Counted from the stretch's first letter, positions 31,508 through 40,207 are shown. The stretch is DNA of 64,000 bases from Streptomyces sp. NBC_00459 (GCF_036013955.1 NZ_CP107903.1:7378001-7442000); one strand, 5' to 3'. Numbers and translations are program-made. Notes: generated by a model not told the origin, from the sequence alone.

Positions 31508-32182
31508 GTGATCACTCCTGTACTCCCCGACCCGACCCTCCCGACCGCCCCGGCCTGCCCGAACCCTTCGGCCGACGAGTCGATAACCGCCTGGGCGCTC
31601 GCCGCCCGCGGTGGCGATCCGGTCGCCGTCGAACGCTTCGTCGGTGCCCTGCACCGCGATGTGGTGCGGTACGTCGCCCATCTCTGCGCCGATCCGCAGG
31701 CCGCCGACGACCTCGCCCAGGACACGTTCCTGCGGGCGCTCGGCAGCCTGCACCGGTTCGAGGGGCGGTCCTCGGCCCGCTCCTGGCTGATGGCCATCGC
31801 GCGGCGCGCGGTGATCGACAGCTTCCGGCACGCCGCCGCCCGGCCCCGGTTGTACGACACCGAGGACTGGCGGCTGACCGTCGAACTGGCCCAGCCGCGC
31901 GGGCTGCCCGGCTTCGACGACGGGGTCGCTCTCCTCGACCTGCTGGCCGCGCTGCCCGACGAGCGGCGCGAGGCGTTCGTCCTCACACAGCTGATGGGGC
32001 TGCCCTACGCGGAGGCGGCCGAGGTCAGCGACTGCCCGGTGGGGACGGTGCGTTCACGCGTGGCCCGGGCCCGCGCTACCCTCGTCGGCCTGCTCACCGA
32101 GGCCGAGAGCCGGGCGGCGCCGGAGTCCGTGCCCGGGTCCGAGGCCGTGAACGAGCGCCCGTTGGCCGTTCTGGCCGCCTGA
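31508..32182 (+). CDS. ECF RNA polymerase sigma factor
   Basis: This 224-residue sigma factor has region 2 at about 25-95 (RYVAHLCADPQAADDLAQDTFLRALGSLHRF, then RSWLMAIARRAVIDSFRHAA). Region 4 is at about 135-190 (LPDERREAFVLTQLMGLPYAEAAEV, SDCPVGTVRSRVARARATLVG). GTG 31508 has AAGGA at a good distance; ATG 31487 would add seven residues. No anti-sigma gene with a zinc (HxxxCxxC) motif is adjacent. The upstream Met/His-rich membrane protein might instead carry the signal. A C-terminal tail of about 30 residues rich in Pro/Glu follows region 4. Confidence 0.92.
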   Translation: MITPVLPDPTLPTAPACPNPSADESITAWALAARGGDPVAVERFVGALHRDVVRYVAHLCADPQAADDLAQDTFLRALGSLHRFEGRSSARSWLMAIARRAVIDSFRHAAARPRLYDTEDWRLTVELAQPRGLPGFDDGVALLDLLAALPDERREAFVLTQLMGLPYAEAAEVSDCPVGTVRSRVARARATLVGLLTEAESRAAPESVPGSEAVNERPLAVLAA

Positions 32183-32205
32183 CCAGGGAAGGCGCGACAG
32201 GAGAG

Positions 32206-32718
32206 TCACCGCTTCTCCCCGTCCGCGACCGCTTTCTCGGGTTCCTCGGGGAGTAGCGCGCACATCGTCTCGCGCTCCTCGGGGCCGATCTGCGCGAGCC
32301 CCGAGGCCACGGTGTCGGCGAGCGTCGGCGAGGTCCCCGTGAACAGGCGGCGGCCCTTCTCGGTGAGGGCCACCTCGACGCCTCGCTTGTCGCCGCACAC
32401 CGAGCGCCGGGTGACCAGCCCGGCGTGCGAGAGGCAGGCGATCTGATAGGTGAGCCGGGTCTTGGGGCGTCCGAGCAGCTCCGCGATCCGGGTCATCCGC
32501 AGCCCGCCGTCGGGCCGGTCCGCGAGCAGGCACAGCACCAGGAACTCGTCGTGGGAGACCCCGAGCGTGTCCTTGAGCACGGGACCGAGCCGCTGCTCGA
32601 TCGCCCCGGTCGCGGCCAGCAGGACCATCCAGCCCCGTAGCTCGGCCGGGAGCAGACTGCCCTCCTGCGCGGCGGTACATCGGGTCAGGTCGGCGGAGTC
32701 TTCGGGAGGGGCGGCCAT
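32206..32718 (-). CDS. MarR-family repressor
   Basis: This 170-residue winged-helix protein has a long helical start (LRGWMVLLAATGAIEQRLGPVLKDTLGVS), recognition region MTRIAELLGRPKTRLTYQIACLSHAGLVTRR and wing CGDKRGVEVALTEKG. The ATG at 32718 is seven bases after TAGAAT (reverse of 32726-32731) with no ribosome site, so the mRNA is probably leaderless. It is divergent from the YceI gene, and the shared region carries palindromes that fit a MarR dimer. The single conserved cysteine near the wing (RRSVCGDKRG) could sense oxidation, as in OhrR-like members. Confidence 0.9.
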   Translation of the reverse strand: MAAPPEDSADLTRCTAAQEGSLLPAELRGWMVLLAATGAIEQRLGPVLKDTLGVSHDEFLVLCLLADRPDGGLRMTRIAELLGRPKTRLTYQIACLSHAGLVTRRSVCGDKRGVEVALTEKGRRLFTGTSPTLADTVASGLAQIGPEERETMCALLPEEPEKAVADGEKR

Positions 32719-32756
32719 GCCGTCGATTCTACCGGTTGTCCAATTTTGCACGAGGG

Positions 32757-32776
32757 GTTGTTCATATTTGGATAAC
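32757..32776. promoter_or_regulatory. Imperfect copy of the MarR operator over the YceI -35
   Basis: The right half TTTGGATAAC matches the perfect site's half (TTTGGATGAC) in 9 of 10 bases. The left half is degenerate. It covers the -35 and spacer of the YceI promoter. Confidence 0.55.
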
Positions 32777-32786
32777 GGGCTAGCGT
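32758..32786 (+). promoter_or_regulatory. YceI gene promoter
   Basis: TTGTTC (32758-32763), a 17-bp spacer and TAGCGT (32781-32786). The start of transcription is predicted near 32793, leaving a leader of about 85 nt that contains the 20-bp operator. Confidence 0.55.
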
Positions 32787-32800
32787 GGCGCCATCGCCCC

Positions 32801-32820
32801 GTCATCCAAATTTGGATGAC
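32801..32820. promoter_or_regulatory. 20-bp perfect palindrome, likely MarR operator
   Basis: GTCATCCAAATTTGGATGAC reads the same on both strands. It lies just after the predicted YceI start site and between the divergent MarR and YceI genes. MarR dimers commonly bind sites of this size. Binding here would block the YceI transcript. Confidence 0.75.
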
Positions 32821-32877
32821 TCGGGTCACGCGACTCGCACGAATTGCACGACCCTCGTTCCTGTCAGGAGACAGCTC

Positions 32878-33393
32878 ATGACCGTTGCCGTGGAAACAGG
32901 CCTGTGGCAGCTCGACCGGACGGCCTCCACCGTCGCCATCAAGCACAAGACGATGTGGAACCTGGTCACCGTGAACGGCACCTTCGCCATCACCGGCGGC
33001 GGTGGCGAGGTCCTTCCCGACGGCACCGCCACGGGCACCCTGACCCTGGACGCCGCCTCCCTGGACACCAAGCACGCCAAGCGTGACAAGCACCTGCACG
33101 GAGCTGACTTCTTCGACGCCGAGAACCACCCCGAGATCACCTTCGCGGTGCGCGGCGCCGAACTCCGCGACGGCGACTCCGTCCACGTCAACGGTCAGTT
33201 GACCGTGCGCGGCATCAGCCGCCCCACGACCGTCGTCGCGCGCCTCACCGACGCCGGTGCCGACGCGCTCACCCTGGACGCCGAGTTCACCGTGGACCGG
33301 GACCAGTTCGGCCTGGGCTGGAACCAGCTGGGCATGATCCGCGGCCTCACGACGGTCACGACCAGCCTCCGCTTCACCCGCACCCCCGCCTGA
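32878..33393 (+). CDS. YceI-family lipid-binding-like protein
   Basis: This 171-residue protein has the YceI lipocalin-like barrel: GLWQLDRTASTVAIKHK, VNGTFAITGGGGEV, LDAASLDTKHAKRDKHLHG with ADFFDAENHPEITF, and VNGQLTVRGISRPTTV. YceI proteins bind isoprenoid or amide lipids. There is no signal peptide, so this one acts in the cytosol. It has CAGGAG upstream of the ATG. It is divergent from a MarR repressor, and the pair is a common Streptomyces arrangement. Confidence 0.93.
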   Translation: MTVAVETGLWQLDRTASTVAIKHKTMWNLVTVNGTFAITGGGGEVLPDGTATGTLTLDAASLDTKHAKRDKHLHGADFFDAENHPEITFAVRGAELRDGDSVHVNGQLTVRGISRPTTVVARLTDAGADALTLDAEFTVDRDQFGLGWNQLGMIRGLTTVTTSLRFTRTPA

Positions 33394-33412
33394 GGGGCAG
33401 TGCCGCAGGGCT

Positions 33413-35167
33413 CTACGACCGCTCGCCCGGCAGCCTGACGTCCATGCTCGACAAGGTGTCCGGCGACGCCGTGAAGGCGCGCAGCCGGATCCGGGTACCC
33501 GGGCGCCGGGGCACATGGAACACCGGTCCGGGCGGCCGGAGCCGGTAGACGGCGCTCGCGTGCGCGGGCAGTGCGGCCGGTCCCTGGACCACCTTCCACC
33601 ACCGGCTCATGCCCTGGCCGGTGGTGAATGTGAAGTGGGGCGCGAGGGCGCTGTCGTCGACGTTCGTGACCCGGAGGGTCAGCTCCGACACGGCGCCCGG
33701 GCGGACCGTGAGCACCCTCGTCACCCGCATCCGCAGCGGTGGCGAGCCCGTCGCCGCCACGGCCGCGCTCGCCAGTGCCGGTACGAGGAGCAGTCCGGCC
33801 GCCGCGACCAGCGCCGGACGCCTGCGCGGACCCGACAGGAAGCGCGGCCGGGGCTGCCACGCGCCGGCGAAGGACGCGGCCGGTGCGGTCACCGCGGCAG
33901 CCAGCCACAGCGGGGTCATCAGCAGGTAGTAGCCGTCCTGCGAACGCGTCGCCAGGAAGAAGGCGCACCACGGCAGTACCGTAGCCGCCGGACCCAGCCG
34001 TCGTACGAACAGCACCAGCAGTGCCAGCAGAGCCCCCGTCAGCAGCATGCTCGCATGGCTGTACCAGGCCAGCCGATCGCTGCCGGCGGTGTAGTAGAGC
34101 GCGACGCCCACCAGGCCCTGCCCGTGGATCGTCGCGTTCTGCGTCAGCGGCAGCGCGACCCCGGCCGCCCAGGTGCGCGGCTCGCTCACGACGAAGTACG
34201 TGTTGATCAGCAGCCATACGGTGACCGCCGTGCCGGCGATCCGCAGCACCACCCCGGCGGCGGGCCGCGCGCCCAGCTCGCCCCGGCGCACCGCGTAGAT
34301 CCCGGCCAGCAGGAACGGCACGAGGAACCACGGCAGCTGCTGCGCCGCGCAGGCCGCGCCCAGACAGGCGGCCCGCGCGAGGCCGCCCCACCCCAGCCGC
34401 CCCCCGGCGCCGATCCGCGGCCAGTGCACCACCACCGGGACGAGCAGCGCGAGCCCGAGGATCGCCGGGTAGCCGAGCCGCGCGTAACTCGGCAGGAAGC
34501 CGAAGCCCAGGCATGCCATGGTCGCCGCCGACCGCCACGGCACCGGCAGCAGCCGCCACAGCGTGACCGCACCGAAGAGCAGGGCCCCGGTCGTCACCGC
34601 GGTCGCCGCGAGCGCGCCGTGCCCGAGCCACAGAAGCGGCGCGGTCAGCAGCAGGGCCAGGGGCGGGTAGCCGTAGGTGAGGTCGTAGCCGCCGTTCATC
34701 GTCGGGGTCAGGGCGACGTCGGGGTTGTGCTGGAAGAGCCAGGGCCAGGGCTGCCCGTACACGGGGTGCCCGGCGACCAGTTCACGGGCGGCCTGCGCGG
34801 TGAGGACGCCCTCGTCGCCCCCGGCGTGGTTCAGGGCGAACGTGCACAGGGTCAGGGTCACGGCCGTGGCCAGGACGCAGAGGTCGAGGCGGGCGAGCGA
34901 ACGCGTCCGGCGCACGGTCAGCGCCAGCACTCCGCTGACCAGGATCGACAGATAGCAGAGCGAGATGACGGCGGCGACGACGAGCCGGTGACTGGCGGCC
35001 TGTGTCCACACCGCTCGCGTACCGATGAACAGACTGACGGTCGCGAGCAGCGTCAGGACGCGATGCCACTGCGCGGGGGCGTCGGCCTCCGGCGCGGTGG
35101 CCGGGGTCCGCGGTCGCAGGGGTCCGGTCTTCGCCACGACGTCCGGCGCTGTTTCTGCCAAGTGCAC
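33413..35167 (-). CDS. GT-C-type polytopic membrane protein (putative glycosyltransferase)
   Basis: This 584-residue protein has about eleven membrane segments from residue 38 to 445. After the second comes a loop with HAGGDEGVLTAQAARELVAGHPVYGQPWPW, which resembles the acidic first loop (D/E motif) of GT-C glycosyltransferases that use polyprenyl-phosphate sugars. The C-terminal ~140 residues form an extracytoplasmic beta-sandwich-like domain (SELTLRVTNVDDSALAPHF, VYRLRPPGPVFHVP, RIRLRAFTAS). The start is GTG 35167 without a clear ribosome site. The acceptor and donor are unknown. Other polytopic families with a similar layout remain possible. Confidence 0.75.
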   Translation of the reverse strand: MHLAETAPDVVAKTGPLRPRTPATAPEADAPAQWHRVLTLLATVSLFIGTRAVWTQAASHRLVVAAVISLCYLSILVSGVLALTVRRTRSLARLDLCVLATAVTLTLCTFALNHAGGDEGVLTAQAARELVAGHPVYGQPWPWLFQHNPDVALTPTMNGGYDLTYGYPPLALLLTAPLLWLGHGALAATAVTTGALLFGAVTLWRLLPVPWRSAATMACLGFGFLPSYARLGYPAILGLALLVPVVVHWPRIGAGGRLGWGGLARAACLGAACAAQQLPWFLVPFLLAGIYAVRRGELGARPAAGVVLRIAGTAVTVWLLINTYFVVSEPRTWAAGVALPLTQNATIHGQGLVGVALYYTAGSDRLAWYSHASMLLTGALLALLVLFVRRLGPAATVLPWCAFFLATRSQDGYYLLMTPLWLAAAVTAPAASFAGAWQPRPRFLSGPRRRPALVAAAGLLLVPALASAAVAATGSPPLRMRVTRVLTVRPGAVSELTLRVTNVDDSALAPHFTFTTGQGMSRWWKVVQGPAALPAHASAVYRLRPPGPVFHVPRRPGTRIRLRAFTASPDTLSSMDVRLPGERS

Positions 35168-35288
35168 GACACCGGAAGGTAATCGTGCCCGGTGTGCCGC
35201 ACGCGGGTGGAGGTGAAGGGTCCGGTGTGAGGCCGGTAAGAATGTCCGTCAGTAGTTTTTTGTGGCGCCTTGGTCTACTTCACGGCAT

Positions 35289-38200
35289 TCAGTACACGTC
35301 TCGCACATAGCGCTTCGCCGCCGTCAGCTGCTTCACGTACACACCCGCCTCGTCCTCGCTGAGGCCGCCGTGTGCCACCGCGATGTCCCGAAGTGCCCGG
35401 TCGACGTCCTTGGCCATGCGGGAGGCGTCGCCGCAGACGTAGAAGTGGGCGCCCTCCTGGAGCCAGTGCCACAGTTCGGGTCCGTGCTCGCGCATCCGGT
35501 CCTGGACGTAGACCTTGTTGCGCTGGTCGCGGGAGAACGCCGTGTCCAGGCGGGACAGGGTGCCCTCGGCGACCAGGCCGTTCAGCTCGTCCTCGTAGTA
35601 GTAGTCGGTGGCGCGGTGCTGCTCGCCGAAGAACAGCCAGTTCGGCGCCGTGTGTCCGAGCGCCCGCCGCTCCTCCAGGAACCCCACGAACGGCGCCACT
35701 CCGGTACCGGGCCCGACCATCACCATCGGCGTCGAGGCGTCCGCGGGCGGCCTGAAGTGGGGCGAGCGCTGGACGAAGACGGGCACCGCCGTGTCCGGCC
35801 CGGCGTCGGCCAGGAAGGGCGAGCAGACTCCGCCGCGCGGCCGGCCGTGCAGGTTCTCGTACCGCACCACGGACACCGTCAGCGACACCTGCGTGGGGTC
35901 GACGAGCGGGCTCGACGATATGGAGTACAGGCGGGGCTGAAGCCGCCGCAGCACATTCACCCACTCCTGCGCGGACGCCCGCACCCCGTACTCGGTGACC
36001 ACGTCGACGGCCTGCCGCCCCCATGACCACCGGGCCAGCCCGTCCTTGTTGTCGGACCGCATCAGCTTCTTCAACTCACGGTTGTCCCGGGCCCGTTCGG
36101 AGACAAAGCGCAGCAGGTCGGACGTGATACGGGTGATGTCGAGCTGCCGGTGCAACGCCTCGGAGAGCGAGAACTCGCCAACTCCCTCCACCGTCACGCC
36201 GGTTGACGCGTCCAGTCCGGTCACGGCCAGCCATTCCTCCACCAGCGAAGTGGAGTTGACGGGCCGTACCCCGAGCGCGTCCCCCGCTTCGTACGTCAGT
36301 GCCGTACCGCTCGTGTCGAAGGTGAACCGGCGTACCTCCTTGGTCGCGCCGGGCAGGCTGAGCAGCCGGTTGCCCACGAGCCGGGCGGGCGAGGGGGCGG
36401 GCCTGGCGGACCGCACAGCGGGAGAGGGGACGGGAGCGGCGGCCGGGGCGACCGTCGTACCCGTCGGCTGCTGCTGCGGTGAACGAGGCTTCTGCGCGTC
36501 CTTCGTGGCCTGCGCGTCCTTCGTGTCCAGCACGTCGAGCACCTGGTCGAGCCATGCGTCCGCCGACGGCTCGAAGTCGGGCTCGCAGTCGGTGCGCGGC
36601 GCGATCCGCACCGCCCCCAACTCGTCGAGCCGCGCGTCCAGTCGGCGCCCGTGCCCGCAGAAGTCGTCGTACGAGGAGTCGCCCAGCGCCAGGACGGCGT
36701 ACCGCACGCCGTCCAGCCGCGGTGCCTGCTCACCGGAGAGCGAGTCCCAGAAGCCGGAGCCGTTGTCGGGGGCGTCGCCGTCGCCGAACGTGCTGGTGAT
36801 GAAGAGGAGATCGGCACTGTGCGCGAGGGCGGTCACATCGGCCTCGTCCATGCCGACGAGCCTCGCCCGATGACCACCGGCGTTGAGCCGCTCGGCCGCC
36901 GCACCGGCGAGTTCCTCGGCGTTGCCGGTCTGCGAGGCCCACAGCACGACGACTTCGCGTCCGTCGACCTCGACACCCACGCCGACCCGTTCCTGAGGCG
37001 GGGTGTCCACGGCCCTGGAGTACATGCCGGCGAGCATCCCGTTCACCCAGTCGGCGTGCTCGGCGCTGAAGGGAGCGGAGGCGGGCAGCACGGGAATGCC
37101 CACGGCACCGGTGGGCAGCCCGGCGAGGAAGCCCGAGAGGTACTGGCGTTCCTGCGAGCTGAGGACGGGCGGGGGAGCGGGCGTGAACGCGAACTCCGGT
37201 ACTGCGACCGGCACTTGAGGACGAACCGGCTCGGGGGCCTCGGGGTGCCGTACCTCGGACTCGGGGCGGTGAACCTTGACCAAGGACACCGCGCACACCT
37301 TGAACTCCGGCTGCAGGGACAGCGGATCGACCGCGTCGCTCGTCACCGCGTTGATGCTGAGGTATTCACCGAAGAGGTCGTTCCAGTGGAAGGGCGCGAA
37401 GACGCAACCCCTTCGCACCCGGTCCGTGACGACGGCCGGCAGCACGGCCCGCCCGCGCCGTGAGGCGACCTCGACCGAGTCGCCGTCCACGACCCCCAAC
37501 TCCCGCGCGTCCTCGGGATGCACCTCCACGAACGGCCCGGAGTTCAGCCTGTTGAGCTTGGCGACCTTCCCCGTCTTCGTCAGCGTGTGCCACTGGTGCT
37601 GCACACGCCCGGTGTTGAGGACGAACGGGAAGTCGTCGTCGGGCAGTTCGGCGGCGGGCAGATGCGGCCGGGCATGGAAGACACCGCGCCCGCTGGCGGT
37701 CGGGAACCGCAGTCCCTCGCCCTCCTTGGCCCCGTTGTCGCCGTACCTCTCCCGATACCGGATGGGGTTGCGCGCGGGACCGTCCACCGAAGGCGCCGGC
37801 CACTGCACGGGAGTCTCCCGCAGCCGCTCGTACGTGACCCCGCGAAGATCCCAGCCGGTCTTCGGGTTCCACGCCCGCTTGAGCTCCTCGAAGACGTCCT
37901 CCGCGCTCTCGTAGGCGAAGCCCTCGAACCCCATCGCGCGGGCGACGGCCGCGATGATCCGCCAGTCGGCCATGGCGTCGCCGGGCGGGTCGACGGCCGC
38001 CTGGGCGAGGGTGAGACTGCGCTCGCTGTTGACGAGGACGCCCTCCGCCTCGGTCCACATCGCGCCGGGCAGGACGACATCGGCGTACGCGTTGGTCTCG
38101 GTCTCGGCGAAGACGTCCTGGGTGACGACGAACTCGGCGGCCTCCAGGCCCTCGATGACCGTACGGCGGTTGGAGACCGAGGCGACCGGGTTGGTGCAGA

Positions 38201-39449
38201 TGATCCAGCAGGCCTTGATGTGCCCCTCGGCCATCCGCCGGAACATCTCGATCGTGCCGTGCCCGGCGCCGTCCTTGCGGAGCGTGCCGGCCGGCAGCTC
38301 CCACAGCTCCTCGACGAACGCCCGCTCCTCGTCCACGAGCACGGACCGCTGCCCGGGAAGCCCCGGCCCCATGTACCCCATCTCCCGGCCGCCCATGGCG
38401 TTCGGCTGCCCGGTGAGGGAGAACGGCCCGCTGCCGGTACGGCAGATCGCGCCGGTGGCGAGATGCAGGTTGACCAGGGCGTTCGTGTTCCAGGTGCCGT
38501 GCGTGGACTGGTTGAGCCCCATGGTCCAGCAGCTCATCCACTCACCCGAAGCACTGGCCTCCCCGATGATCCGCGCCGCTTCCCGGATGTCGTCCTCGGG
38601 GATGCCCGTGATCGCGGAGACGGCATCCGGCGCGTAGTCGGCGAGGAAGGCGGGCATCTCCTCCCAGCCCTCGGTGTGGGCGGCGATGAACTCCGGGTCC
38701 GTGTGCCCGTTCGCGTGCAGGAGATGGAGCAGGCCGTTGAGGAAGGCCAGATCCGTGCCGGGTTTGATCTGCAGGAACAGATCGGCCTTGGCGGCGGTGG
38801 CGGTACGCCGAGGATCGACGACGATGAGCTTCGCCCCCGCCTTCACCCGCTCCATCATCCGCAGGTAGAGGATCGGATGGCAGTCGGCCATGTTCGAACC
38901 GATGACAAGGAAGGCGTCGGCGTGGTCGAAGTCGTCGTAGGAGCCGGGCGGCCCGTCGGCGCCCAGCGACAGCTTGTATCCGGTGCCCGCGCTCGCCATG
39001 CACAGCCGGGAGTTCGACTCGATCTGGTTCGTGCCGACGAACCCCTTCGCCAGCTTGTTCGCCAGGTACTGGGCCTCCAGGCCCATCTGCCCGGAGACAT
39101 AGAAGGCGACGGCGTCCGGCCCGTGCTCGTCGACGATCTCGCGCAGCCGCCGCGCGGTCTCGGCGATGGCGTCCGCGACAGGTGCGGGCACCAGCTCCTC
39201 GCCCCGGTCGTCCAGGCCGTCCCGGACCAGCGCGGTGGTCAGCCGGCCGGGTGCGCTGAGCATGTCGGCGGTCGTCGCGCCCTTGGTGCACAGCCGCCCG
39301 GCGTTCGCGGGGTGCGCCTTGTCCCCGGAGGCCTTGAAGACCGTACGCCGGCCGTCGGGTCCGAGCCCGACGTCCAGCACGATTCCGCAGCCCACCCCGC
39401 AGTACGAGCACACGGTCCGTACCTGCGTGGTCGTGGGGGTTGTGGTCAC
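35289..39449 (-). CDS. Fused assimilatory nitrate reductase and CysJ-like flavoprotein reductase
   Basis: This 1386-residue protein joins two enzymes. Residues 1-740 are a molybdopterin oxidoreductase of the NasA/NapA type. Cys14, Cys17, Cys21 and Cys54 bind an N-terminal [4Fe-4S] cluster. NSRLCMASAGTGY follows near the Mo site, and a molybdopterin-dinucleotide domain lies at about 610-735. After a linker, residues about 830-970 form a flavodoxin (LWASQTGNAEEL; TSTFGDGDAPDN). A CPR-type FAD domain (RLYSISSSP near 1173) and an NADPH domain (GTGVAPFVGFLEERR near 1250; YVCGDASRMAKDVDRAL) follow. Electrons should flow NADPH-FAD-FMN-FeS-Mo, making a self-sufficient cytosolic nitrate reductase. The start is GTG with AAAGG upstream, and a GlnR-like box lies about 75 bp before it. 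Confidence 0.93.
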   Translation of the reverse strand: MTTTPTTTQVRTVCSYCGVGCGIVLDVGLGPDGRRTVFKASGDKAHPANAGRLCTKGATTADMLSAPGRLTTALVRDGLDDRGEELVPAPVADAIAETARRLREIVDEHGPDAVAFYVSGQMGLEAQYLANKLAKGFVGTNQIESNSRLCMASAGTGYKLSLGADGPPGSYDDFDHADAFLVIGSNMADCHPILYLRMMERVKAGAKLIVVDPRRTATAAKADLFLQIKPGTDLAFLNGLLHLLHANGHTDPEFIAAHTEGWEEMPAFLADYAPDAVSAITGIPEDDIREAARIIGEASASGEWMSCWTMGLNQSTHGTWNTNALVNLHLATGAICRTGSGPFSLTGQPNAMGGREMGYMGPGLPGQRSVLVDEERAFVEELWELPAGTLRKDGAGHGTIEMFRRMAEGHIKACWIICTNPVASVSNRRTVIEGLEAAEFVVTQDVFAETETNAYADVVLPGAMWTEAEGVLVNSERSLTLAQAAVDPPGDAMADWRIIAAVARAMGFEGFAYESAEDVFEELKRAWNPKTGWDLRGVTYERLRETPVQWPAPSVDGPARNPIRYRERYGDNGAKEGEGLRFPTASGRGVFHARPHLPAAELPDDDFPFVLNTGRVQHQWHTLTKTGKVAKLNRLNSGPFVEVHPEDARELGVVDGDSVEVASRRGRAVLPAVVTDRVRRGCVFAPFHWNDLFGEYLSINAVTSDAVDPLSLQPEFKVCAVSLVKVHRPESEVRHPEAPEPVRPQVPVAVPEFAFTPAPPPVLSSQERQYLSGFLAGLPTGAVGIPVLPASAPFSAEHADWVNGMLAGMYSRAVDTPPQERVGVGVEVDGREVVVLWASQTGNAEELAGAAAERLNAGGHRARLVGMDEADVTALAHSADLLFITSTFGDGDAPDNGSGFWDSLSGEQAPRLDGVRYAVLALGDSSYDDFCGHGRRLDARLDELGAVRIAPRTDCEPDFEPSADAWLDQVLDVLDTKDAQATKDAQKPRSPQQQPTGTTVAPAAAPVPSPAVRSARPAPSPARLVGNRLLSLPGATKEVRRFTFDTSGTALTYEAGDALGVRPVNSTSLVEEWLAVTGLDASTGVTVEGVGEFSLSEALHRQLDITRITSDLLRFVSERARDNRELKKLMRSDNKDGLARWSWGRQAVDVVTEYGVRASAQEWVNVLRRLQPRLYSISSSPLVDPTQVSLTVSVVRYENLHGRPRGGVCSPFLADAGPDTAVPVFVQRSPHFRPPADASTPMVMVGPGTGVAPFVGFLEERRALGHTAPNWLFFGEQHRATDYYYEDELNGLVAEGTLSRLDTAFSRDQRNKVYVQDRMREHGPELWHWLQEGAHFYVCGDASRMAKDVDRALRDIAVAHGGLSEDEAGVYVKQLTAAKRYVRDVY

Positions 39450-39520
39450 GTGCTGCCTTTCTCGTCCTGCGGTGTCCTTCTCCGTGCCGGGCCTGCTACC
39501 GCTGAGCGTACGAATTGCCC

Positions 39521-39536
39521 GTTACGTCGATGTCAC
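39521..39536 (-). promoter_or_regulatory. GlnR-like binding site upstream of the nitrate reductase
   Basis: On the reverse strand the site reads GTGAC-ATCGAC-GTAAC. This matches the actinobacterial GlnR pair gTnAC-N6-GnAAC, in which the a-site fits fully and the b-site in four of five positions. It lies 72-87 bp before the nitrate reductase start. A further GTAAC occurs at 39555-39559. Nitrate-assimilation genes are known GlnR targets. Confidence 0.55.
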
Positions 39537-39722
39537 GTGATCCGATCATGAGCGGTTACACCCGCTGCACAGCCAGAGTGTCAGTGCTGTGAGGTACGTA
39601 TAGGTGTTCGGATTTTTCTCACACAGGGGGTCGCTGAGCGTGTCGTATTGGGCCGATCGGGTGACCATGAGTAAGAATTGGCTGATGCAGACAGTCAGTG
39701 CGAGCCAGGGCGGAGTGTGCCG

Positions 39723-40112
39723 ATGAGAAGCCACGACGCCACCGACGAACAGTGGGAGGGGCTCGCCCAGGTCGTACCGCTGAGAGGCCGGGACGCCTGG
39801 CCGTCCGCGGTGGGACACCGGTCGATACCCGAGGCGGAGACCGAGGCCAGACGCCGTTTCGTCGTCCTGCGCGTCAACGTCTTCGCGGACGCGCGCGAGG
39901 TCGCCGAGACGCTGATGGCGGGCATACCGGTACTCCTCGATCTGACGGGCGCCGAGCCGGACACCGCCAAGCGGGTCCTCGATTTCAGCACGGGTGTCGT
40001 CTTCGGTCTCGCGAGCGGGATGCACCGGGTCGACCGGAACGTGTTCCTTCTCACCCCGCCCGGCACCGAGGTCGGGGGGCTCATGGGGGGAGCGGGAGTC
40101 CCGGGGCACTGA
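39723..40112 (+). CDS. SepF-like protein (cell-division related)
   Basis: This 129-residue protein has a 45-residue charged leader and then the SepF domain: RFVVLRVNVFADAREVAETLMAG, IPVLLDLTGAEPDTAKRVLDFSTGVVFGLAS, MHRVDRNVFLLTPPG. SepF anchors FtsZ to the membrane through an N-terminal amphipathic helix. This copy lacks an obvious amphipathic start, as in the SepF-like (Sfl) paralogues of Streptomyces, which are linked to division but are not SepF itself. The ATG has GGAG seven bases upstream. Nothing else in the window belongs to the division cluster except sepH. Confidence 0.85.
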   Translation: MRSHDATDEQWEGLAQVVPLRGRDAWPSAVGHRSIPEAETEARRRFVVLRVNVFADAREVAETLMAGIPVLLDLTGAEPDTAKRVLDFSTGVVFGLASGMHRVDRNVFLLTPPGTEVGGLMGGAGVPGH

Positions 40113-40192
40113 GACCGGGTTCGTCACGAGATCCGTCCCCCGTTCGTAGGAAGGTGCGGCGGACGGAACGGTTCGCCTCGCGGGCGGAGGCC

Positions 40193-40207
40193 TACGGTCC
40201 GGATATG
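40193..40207 (+). promoter_or_regulatory. Leaderless-type promoter of the ATPase-MazG operon
   Basis: TACGGT (40193-40198), six bases (CCGGAT), then ATG at 40205. No Shine-Dalgarno is present, so the mRNA would start at the ATG. Confidence 0.5.

Noticed and set aside
37518..39551. A 677-codon forward frame opposite the nitrate reductase
   Set aside because: No recognisable motif; the reverse strand gives uninterrupted molybdopterin oxidoreductase motifs.
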